The notes under the pieces are model-generated. The model had not been told where the DNA came from, made no database searches, and saw only the letters and a program-made list of their open reading frames with translations. A DNA stretch of 64,000 bases from Marinomonas phaeophyticola (GTDB lineage Bacteria; Pseudomonadota; Gammaproteobacteria; Pseudomonadales; Marinomonadaceae): positions 62,001 to 126,000 of the forward strand of contig NZ_JAPUBN010000021.1 in the NCBI RefSeq assembly GCF_026966905.1, read 5' to 3'. The position numbers and the translations under genes were made by a program. Below are positions 56,663 through 64,000 of this stretch, in pieces; the stretch's first letter is position 1; every line of letters begins with the position of its first letter.

Positions 56663-58111
56663 ATGAAAATTTTACACACCTCTGACTGGCATCTTGGTCA
56701 GCATTTCATGGGTCGTACGCGTCAAGCAGAGCATAAAGCACTTATTGAATGGCTACTTTTTCAGGTACAAGAACATCAGATAGAGTTGATTATTTTAGCT
56801 GGAGATGTGTTTGATACAGGAGCACCACCAAGTTATGCTCGAGAGTTGTTTAATGAATTAGTGATTTCGTTGAATCAATTAACCTGTCAGTTAATCGTCG
56901 TGGCGGGGAATCATGATTCCGTTAGCATGCTCAATGAATCAAAGAATCTTTTGGCTTGCTTGGACGTGAATGTTATTGCGAAAACATTACCGGAGAGTCT
57001 TAGCGAACATATTCTTCCTGTAAAAAATAAACACGGTCAATTGGAAGCCATTGTATGTGCAGTGCCTTTTATTCGCCCCAAAGACTTAGTATCGAGTAAG
57101 TCAAACCAATCTGAAACAGACAAGAAGCGAGATTTGTTAAATCAGATTCAATCTTTTTATTTTGATATCTATGAAGAGGCATTAAACCTAGCAAAAAAAA
57201 CGAATCAAGATCAAGAATGGTTGGATCAACAAGATGATGGTAAACGAGATGATAAAAATATTGAAATTCAAAAGAGCTTGTTTGATCTAGATGTCCCGAT
57301 TATTGGTACTGGTCATTTAACCACATTAGGAGCAAAGACATCGGAATCTGTGAGAGATATTTATATAGGTACATTGGAGGCGGTTCCTGCTCAAGCATTC
57401 CCACCATTTGACTATTTAGCGTTAGGGCATATTCATAGAGCACAAGTGGTTGCTGGAAACGATTGCCAGCGCTATTCAGGTTCACCCATTTGTTTAAGTT
57501 TTGATGAGTTAAACAGGGATAAAAGTATGGTCCTGCTGGATACTCAAAATATGCTCAATCTAGGAAAATTCAAACCTCAACTGTTGCCTGTGCCAAACTT
57601 TCAGGCAATGAAAACCATTCGTGGTGAAATTAAAGACGTACTGCAAGAATTAAAAGAGTTGGTGACTCAGCTAAGTGCCGCGGATGATGGCAAGTCTGTT
57701 TGGTTAGAAGTGAAGGTCTTTACCGATGCTTACTTGAGTGATGTACAAAAGCACATTCAAGAGGTTATTCAAGGTTCGTTAATTGATTTATTGCGAGTGA
57801 CTCGGCAAGTGAAAACGCAAGTTGTCGACCATAGTAATCAAGCCAAAGAAACCCTGTCAGAGTTGAGTGTGGAAGAGGTTTTTGATCGCTGTTTGGCGGC
57901 TTCGACATTAGGAAAACTTGATCAAACGGAATCTGAAGAGACGGTTTCAACCGAAATTACCGAGCTAAAAAGCATTTTTACTCAATGTGTCTCATCCATG
58001 CAAGAAAGCGTTATAAAGGATGAAGAAGAGCTCGCTGTGAGTCCGCCAAAGCACGATAATACCTTGCCTAATAAGCAAGGGACGGAAGTGGTAGGAGGGG
58101 CGGACGCATGA
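56663..58111 (+). CDS. sbcD: Nuclease SbcCD subunit D
   Basis: SbcD is the metallophosphatase-fold nuclease that, with SbcC, cuts hairpins and processes DNA ends. The 482-residue protein has the phosphoesterase motifs DWHLGQ, IILAGDVFDTG, VAGNHDS, GTGHL and GHIHRAQ. The C-terminal capping domain is followed by an acidic tail of about 80 residues, so it is longer than E. coli SbcD (400). It overlaps sbcC by four bases. Confidence 0.93.
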   Translation: MKILHTSDWHLGQHFMGRTRQAEHKALIEWLLFQVQEHQIELIILAGDVFDTGAPPSYARELFNELVISLNQLTCQLIVVAGNHDSVSMLNESKNLLACLDVNVIAKTLPESLSEHILPVKNKHGQLEAIVCAVPFIRPKDLVSSKSNQSETDKKRDLLNQIQSFYFDIYEEALNLAKKTNQDQEWLDQQDDGKRDDKNIEIQKSLFDLDVPIIGTGHLTTLGAKTSESVRDIYIGTLEAVPAQAFPPFDYLALGHIHRAQVVAGNDCQRYSGSPICLSFDELNRDKSMVLLDTQNMLNLGKFKPQLLPVPNFQAMKTIRGEIKDVLQELKELVTQLSAADDGKSVWLEVKVFTDAYLSDVQKHIQEVIQGSLIDLLRVTRQVKTQVVDHSNQAKETLSELSVEEVFDRCLAASTLGKLDQTESEETVSTEITELKSIFTQCVSSMQESVIKDEEELAVSPPKHDNTLPNKQGTEVVGGADA

Positions 58112-61100
58112 AGATTTGTTCTGTAAGGTTAAAGAATATTAACTCCTTAAAGGGTGAATGGAAACTTGATTTTAGTAAACCACCGTTTAGTGATGCAGGA
58201 ATATTTGCTATAAGTGGGGCAACTGGAGCGGGTAAAACCACCTTGTTAGATGCCATTTGTTTGGCGCTCTTTCATGAAACTCCGCGGATTAAGGTCTCTC
58301 CAAATTCAAACGAACTAATGACTCGACACACCGCTTCTTGTCTTGCTGAAGTGGAATTCGAAGTGAAATCTAAGCGTTATCGTGCTTTTTGGGGACAGCG
58401 CAGAGCCCGAGGTCAAAGTGACGGAAAATTACAACCTATTAGTGTAGAGCTAAGTGAACTGAGTTCAGGTCTAGATGACGACTCAGGTAAAGTTCTGACG
58501 AATAAAATCCAAGATAAACTTACTCTTACCACTGAACTAACAGGGTTGGACTTTTCTCGTTTTACCAAATCCATGCTGCTTGCTCAAGGCAGTTTTGATG
58601 CCTTCTTGCATGCAAAACCAAACGATAGAGCGGATTTATTAGAAGAGCTTACAGGAACTGAAATTTATGGTGATATTTCTCGCTTTATTTTTGAGACCCA
58701 TAAAGAAAAGCACCAAGAACTGAAGACGCTAAAGTTGTCTCTTGATTCTATGTCAGTAATGACGCAAGAGGAACGAGTGCGTCAGCAGGAGCTACAAGCT
58801 GAGCTAATTAAAAATAAAGACGCCTATGCTGACGAATTGAAAGTTGTTAATACAAATATGGATTGGTTGCGTCATTCGCAGCAATTAGATCAGCAAAGGC
58901 AAAAGTTTCAAGAGCAAAAAACTCAAACCGATCTGGCTTGGAAAGATTTCTCTTCTTATTTAGATAAGCTCAATAAAGGTAAACAAGCGAATGTTATTGA
59001 GCCTATTTATCTGACACTAAAGCGCTGTGAAAAAACATTTGCAGAGATGAATAAAACTGCAGCTGACCTAGAGTTTGCTCGAGAGGATCTAATTAATCAA
59101 AAAACACTATTGGAGCAAGCGTTAGAGCAGGCTAAAACACAAAAAAATCTGGCTTCTCAAGCTTTTGATTCTTTCGAAGACGTGTTGCAAGAGACCATTC
59201 AGCCATTGTTGAATCAACAACACTCAGTAGAGCAAGATTGGCAGCGTATTCTTAAAGAAGAAACGGATATTAGGCAAAGGCAAGAGGCTGCCTCTCAAGA
59301 GCTTACGATAATTTTAACGAGCTTAGACCAGTTGCAAGAGGAAAAACGTAATAATGAAGCGTTATTACGCAGTATAGAATCTCCCGAAATAATCACCCAG
59401 TCGCTTGCTGGTTGGATTCACCAAGCACAACAGTTAAATGATTTTAACTCTCAGCGCCAAGCATTACTGCAGCAAGAGTCACAGTTACGACAAGACAGTG
59501 AAAACGAACGCATTGCACTCGATAAAGTGCTCGTTGAACAAAAGCAAATTCAGCTAGAAAAAAATCAGCTTATAGAAAAAGTGTCTCAAATTAAAGCGAG
59601 ACTTGAAACGTTAGCCAATGGTATGAATGTGGGGCAATGGCAACAGGCGTTGTTATCTCTACAAGAAATGCAGAATGCGTTGAATACACTCAGCCGTTTA
59701 CAAAAACAATATGTAGACATTAAGCAGTTCAATGATGAATCCATAAAAAAAGCCTATGAATTTACTGCTTTAGAGCATGAGCAAAACCAATATATTCTTG
59801 AAAAACGTGAAACTTATAAACAAATTAAAGCCCATGTAAGAGATTTACAGTTTTTATTAGATGCTCAACGTAAGATCGCAGATTTAGATGTGTTACGACA
59901 TGAGCTTGTAGATCAAGAAGCCTGTCCATTGTGTGGATCATTAGAGCATCCTTTTGCGGAAGGGTTAGTGGCTCCTGAAATAGATGCAACAGCGCAGGCT
60001 TTAGAAGAAAAACAAAAACAGCTGACGTTACTTGAACGAGAAGGTAAGGCCGCCGCAGAAAAGCGTGTTGAAATCGTAACGAACCTAAAAAATAGCCAAG
60101 CTCAACAAGAGGCTACTGCCGCGCAAATGCAGGCAGTACTAGCCGACTTTGATCAAGGCTTACAGTATGTGCTTAGCCATAGTTTCGAAGATGAGCGAAT
60201 CGCATCTTTGATGATAAGTAGTCAATCTGAGCTGCAACAGGTTCTTGATGGAATAGCGAACCAGCTGCAAACGCAAAGAGAATCTTTAGGGGAAATAGAG
60301 CAGCAGCAAGTGCTTTTTCAGCAATATATCGAGCAGCAGAAAATCTGCGAAAGAAAAGTTATTGATGTGGACAAAATACAACAGCAACATGAGCAATCGT
60401 TAGTTTGGCATCAACAACGTATTGAGCTACTTCATTCTCAGCTGGCTGAAATGACCGTTCGCATTGAGAAATTAGACAATGTCTTGTTAGAGATTGTTCA
60501 CACACATAAACTTGTTATTACGAATAATCAATATTTAATCGCATTTAATGAGCTGCATTCTCGCTTAGAAAATTGGCGTCAGGCAACGCATGCTCAGCGT
60601 CAACGTGATGAAAAAGTAGCCGTATTAGTAAGAGACAAAACCTACAAGGAAGAGGCGTTAACAGAATTAAATGATAAAAATATGGCTCTGCAAGAGGTCA
60701 AGTTAGCTACGAGTGCAGAGCTTGACTCTATTAAGGTTGCTTTAGTTTCTTTATTAGAGGGTCAAACGGTTGCAGAGAAAAAACAGCAGCTTAAACAAGC
60801 GACTTTAGATACGGAAGAACCGTTACAAGATGCCATAGAATTATTGAATCAATGGCAGCAGGAAAGTACCCGTAATACGACTCAGATGAGTAATAATAAA
60901 AAAGAAAAGGTTATTGCTGAAGGAGAGTACGCTCAAGCTCAAAAAGCCTGGGATCAAGCGCTGGAAACCAGTGAATTTCATCATGTTGAAGATTGGCAAA
61001 GTAGTCGAGTTGAATTAGATGAGTTGCATGCTTTGTCAGACAAGGAAAAGCGGCTTTTACAAGCGAGCCGTGATGCGGACGTGCGTTTACAGCAGATACA

Positions 61101-61861
61101 AGAGCAATGGAAGCACCACCATGAAAATAACCAAGAGCTAGCGGAGGATGGACAAGATACAAATGCGCTCTTAGCTGAATTGCTTGAAAAGTCACAGCAG
61201 TTGGATGCTCATCGCAGTATATTATTGCAGCAACTTGGCGAAATGTCTCAAGCCTTGAAAGTTGACGACCAAAACCAGAAACAAAGCAGTTCTAAACAAG
61301 TCGAAATTCAGCAAAAAGAAGCCGAACTTATTCGTTATACTCAGCTAAATCAGTTAATTGGTTCAGCTGATGGTGCAAAATTCAGGCGCTTTGCACAGAG
61401 TCTTACATTAGACCATCTAGTCTATTTAGCAAATAAACGACTGAATGGGTTGCATAAACGTTATCGTTTACAGAGAAATATCACTGGGTCAGACAATCTA
61501 GCTTTAGAAGTAATGGATACTTGGCAAGCAGATACGGTGCGTGCTACTGAGACTCTCTCGGGGGGAATCTTTTCTAGTTAGTTTGGCATTGGCGTTAGCT
61601 TTATCGGATTTGGTTTCTCATAAAACCAGTATAGACACACTCTTTCTCGATGAGGGTTTTGGCACGTTAGACAGTGAAACCTTAGAAATGGCATTGGATG
61701 CGTTGGATAATCTGCATGCGACAGGAAAAATGATTGGAATTATCAGTCATGTTGAAGCATTAAAAGACCGAATTCCAGTACAAGTCAAAGTGACTAAAAT
61801 GACAGGGTTGGGTGTGAGTCGATTAGCAAAAGAGTACAAACTTGATTCAGTAGAAGAATAG
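58108..61861 (+). CDS. sbcC: Nuclease SbcCD subunit C, Rad50-like ATPase (frameshifted in the signature motif as sequenced)
   Basis: SbcC is the Rad50-like ATPase of the complex. The N-terminus has IKLxN-like [13 protein letters not shown] and Walker [16 protein letters not shown]. Two long coiled-coil arms flank a zinc hook CPLCG at about residue 607. The C-terminal ATPase half begins with the signature motif and Walker [17 protein letters not shown]. The first frame breaks inside the signature ([10 protein letters not shown], stop 61579-61581). The next frame continues [17 protein letters not shown] to 61861. Two bases are missing at the six-G run 61560-61565. The joined protein is about 1,250 residues. 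Confidence 0.92.
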
Positions 61862-61876
61862 CACGTCTTTAGTTAA

Positions 61877-61912
61877 CGTAAAGGATGTAGGAAAAAACCT
61901 ATGACCTTTACG
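61877..61912. terminator. Hairpin between converging sbcC and 61962-63320
   Basis: An 8-bp perfect stem (61877-61884 with 61905-61912), extended by an inner TAGG/CCTA pair around an A6 loop, sits in the 100-base convergent gap. No T tract is seen on the sbcC strand. Confidence 0.45.
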
Positions 61913-61961
61913 CTTCTAATGGTTATTCTACCTTTTCTCTAGTGGAAACATAATGACTTTA

Positions 61962-63320
61962 TTAAACTTCAGATACGGCCGCATCTGCGATAATTGGCGC
62001 ATCGAAATCGTCAGGTCCAAGACCTATCATTCCAGTTTTTCCTTTTCTGTCTAACATAATGCTTAATTTTTTCTTGTTTTGTTTTAACATGCCAGGAAAA
62101 TTCTGCAGTTCAGGGATATACATTCTATGATCCGAAGTCAATTTCCGCGCAGTATCTTTTAACGGTTTGATGTGTTTTTTTACCGCATATTGAACTTTGT
62201 CCATCATACCAGGTGTATTGAAGTTGGAACTGCTTAGCATCACATTGACTAATACACTGGTTGGTGCGCAGCAGATAAAATATGCGCCCATTAAAGGGTT
62301 TGCTTCAAATAATTCAACGGTAATAATCGGTTTTGCTAATAACTTGTTCGCTGCGTTTTTTTCTTGGATATCTCTTACAACAACTCTTAGGATCATTAAT
62401 AATTTAATCATACCTGAAGCCAAGCCAATTGCCGCATTGGTCGCGGTCCCCCCATCGGCTAACGTTGACGCAAGCTTAGAGCCGAAATCGGCTAAGCCTT
62501 TCACAAAGCCTTCGAGTTTTTGTTGTGTTTCACGTTCAATCATACGAATAAGAGCGGCAAATGCGGCGGCGGGTTCTGCGATACTTAATGTACGCTGGGC
62601 GTGCATTTTTGCTCGGTTTTGTTCGTATGCAGATTGAGCAAGTTTACAGCCTGATACTACCGTTGTACCACCAGAAAAAATAACGCCCACGAATGGGGTG
62701 CAAGAGGCGACCAGTTCGGTTACGAAATTAGGCATGATCCCCATCATTGCGGCTAAAACGTCTTTCATAAGGTCCGCTGGAACAATGATTTTAATTAAAT
62801 CATTACTTAATTTTGTGGCTTTTGCGGCTGTACCTGAAGAAGACGAGCTAGAAGAAGGCACTAGAGTATGGGCATTTTGAACAACACTTCTAGCCGTGTT
62901 AACGGTTGATATTTTTTTAACATTTATCCCAAGAGTTTTACTGTTTCCAGCTATTTTAGTTAATATTCCAGGTCTAAAAACCAGCTGCTTACCTTGAAAT
63001 AGATCTGTAATGATGGCTCTAGATTCATTTTGAAGATTAGACAGGGCAAACATATCGGCTTTTTTTTCTAGCCCAGCTAATTGTCTATAAAGGTTTTCGG
63101 CAACGTGCTCTTTGTTCCTAATGCTTTTTTTCCAGTCGTTACCCTTTGTTTGCTGCCAAGCAATTAATGCTTTTAAAGCCAGACCTTTGTCGTATTCACT
63201 TTTAGTTTGATGGTATTTTTTTAGAGCTGCATCCACGACTTTTAACGCTTTACTTCTGGATTGAGTAAAACCACCTTTTGTTTTTTTCATCCATTCTTCG
63301 TAGGTCATGACATTGGACAT
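61962..63320 (-). CDS. Unrecognised 452-aa protein with effector-like layout
   Basis: I do not recognise a named family. Residues 1-85 form a charged helical module (MTYEEWMKKTKGG, RSKALKVVDAALKKYHQ, ALIAWQQTKGNDWKKSIRN). A serine run at 156-162 is a likely linker. Hydrophobic segments lie at about 186-225, 294-317 and 341-362, and the tail is basic, then acidic (DRKGKTGMIGLGPDDFDAP). There is no signal peptide. A charged N-terminal module joined by a Ser linker to a membrane-seeking region resembles type VI or contact-dependent effectors, but no secretion gene is near. A GGGG site precedes the ATG. It is a single gene. Confidence 0.6.
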   Translation of the reverse strand: MSNVMTYEEWMKKTKGGFTQSRSKALKVVDAALKKYHQTKSEYDKGLALKALIAWQQTKGNDWKKSIRNKEHVAENLYRQLAGLEKKADMFALSNLQNESRAIITDLFQGKQLVFRPGILTKIAGNSKTLGINVKKISTVNTARSVVQNAHTLVPSSSSSSSGTAAKATKLSNDLIKIIVPADLMKDVLAAMMGIMPNFVTELVASCTPFVGVIFSGGTTVVSGCKLAQSAYEQNRAKMHAQRTLSIAEPAAAFAALIRMIERETQQKLEGFVKGLADFGSKLASTLADGGTATNAAIGLASGMIKLLMILRVVVRDIQEKNAANKLLAKPIITVELFEANPLMGAYFICCAPTSVLVNVMLSSSNFNTPGMMDKVQYAVKKHIKPLKDTARKLTSDHRMYIPELQNFPGMLKQNKKKLSIMLDRKGKTGMIGLGPDDFDAPIIADAAVSEV

Positions 63321-63579
63321 TACTTACCCCTTTTATACGTTTATAAACGTGAGCTTTAAAGCAATTTTGTGGATTGCTATAGCTTGAAATAAGGAAAATA
63401 ACATTCGAGAAATTCATCGCCGAACATGAATAGACGTCTCGAATTTTATTTTCCATAGGTATTTAATAGTATCTTTAAATAATACCTACAAATAAGACTA
63501 TTCATCTATCTATTTATTCTGATTTGTTCATTATTTTTTAATTTAAAATGAATTTACCAATAGGTGATGAGGCCTATTT
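63321..63579. other. AT-rich intergenic region upstream of the 452-aa gene
   Basis: About 260 bases, very AT-rich, without a supported gene. It must contain the promoter of the leftward 452-aa gene; I cannot place it. Confidence 0.5.
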
Positions 63580-63699
63580 ATGATGAATATCATTATTATA
63601 TTAACCTATAAATTTTCTCTATTCTCTATAAGCGTATTGGTTTGCTGGCTATCTTTAAAAGTAATGAACAATAGATTAATGATGTCGTTATTAAATTAA
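63580..63699 (+). CDS. Possible 39-residue small membrane protein
   Basis: A short frame starting ATGATG with GAGG eight bases upstream encodes one hydrophobic stretch (NIIIILTYKFSLFSISVLVCWLSL) and a short basic tail. The composition fits a single-span small membrane protein, but AT-rich DNA makes such frames by chance. It is divergent from the 452-aa gene and precedes the permease. Confidence 0.3.
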   Translation: MMNIIIILTYKFSLFSISVLVCWLSLKVMNNRLMMSLLN

Positions 63700-63845
63700 A
63701 GTAAATAATCCATTGAAGATAAGCTCGATAATCATTGATTTATAATGCTTTTATTACTCTTAATGAAGATAAAAAAATCTTTTTTCATTCCTATTTTTCG
63801 AATAAATAGCTTAAAATATGGCATAAATTTATCCAAGGAATAGTC

Positions 63846-64000
63846 ATGAAAAATGCCATTTTAGGTGCCCAAATGCTGTTTGTTGCTTTTGGAGCACTTG
63901 TTCTTGTTCCGCTGCTTACAGGTCTTGACCCTAGTGTCGCGCTTTTTGGTGCGGGTGTGGGGACCTTACTTTTTCAACTGATTACACGGCGTACAGTGCC
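63846..64000 (+). CDS. uraA: Uracil/xanthine permease, N-terminal part (partial)
   Basis: The frame runs off the window after 51 codons. The start ([44 protein letters not shown]) matches the first helices of the NCS2 uracil/xanthine permease family, proton symporters for nucleobases. AAGGA precedes the ATG. Uracil specificity is likely but the key substrate helices lie outside the window. Confidence 0.82.
   Translation, partial: MKNAILGAQMLFVAFGALVLVPLLTGLDPSVALFGAGVGTLLFQLITRRTV

Overview
The window looks like chromosomal DNA of a low-GC marine gammaproteobacterium, most like Marinomonas or a related Oceanospirillales genus. That placement is inferred from gene content and protein character and was not tested by a search. 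Most genes are housekeeping, in short operons with Shine-Dalgarno sites. I saw no rRNA, tRNA, insertion sequence, phage gene or CRISPR array.

Layout. 1-5.4 kb: the 3' end of parC, a DsbA-like FrnE protein, a Tag-type glycosylase, a frame-broken lipoprotein hydrolase, pdxJ, a DTW-domain tRNA modification enzyme and a DUF1244 protein. 5.5-13.4 kb: a biofilm module with lapG (frame-broken), lapD, the type I secretion genes lapB and lapC, and a LuxR-type regulator. The adhesin LapA and outer-membrane LapE are not in the window. 13.6-28.9 kb: nitrate assimilation. nasT-nasS encode the nitrate-responsive antitermination pair. nrtA-nrtB-nrtD, a FAD oxidoreductase and nirB-nirD form one operon; nasA-ybiB form a second. 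Each operon is preceded by a sigma-54 promoter, an ANTAR-type two-hairpin leader and an intrinsic terminator. mobA, needed for the NasA cofactor, lies nearby. 28.9-32.8 kb: purM-purN with DUF3108 and DUF2066 neighbours. 32.8-46.4 kb: TCA-cycle genes, gltA divergent from sdhCDAB, then sucAB-lpdA-sucCD. SucB carries two lipoyl domains. 46.5-61.9 kb: lhgO (returns 2-hydroxyglutarate to 2-oxoglutarate), a secreted ATP-dependent DNA ligase, a two-cysteine ArsR repressor, xthA, gorA, an SH3 lipoprotein, a TfoX-C protein, an M32 carboxypeptidase, pepD, an odd ferredoxin-like protein and sbcDC. 62-64 kb: an unrecognised 452-aa protein with an effector-like layout, an AT-rich gap with a possible small membrane ORF, and the 5' end of a uracil/xanthine permease.

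Four genes (the lipoprotein hydrolase, lapG, nirB, sbcC) are broken by missing bases at G or A runs. Their downstream parts are well conserved, and no G run longer than six was noticed. Under-called homopolymers in the assembly explain this at least as well as gene decay, so all four should be checked against reads before being called pseudogenes.

The most interesting items are the paired sigma-54/ANTAR leaders with matching geometry, the effector-like protein at 62-63.3 kb, the repeat-containing N-terminal extension of LapC, the ferredoxin with shortened cysteine spacing, and the two-lipoyl SucB.
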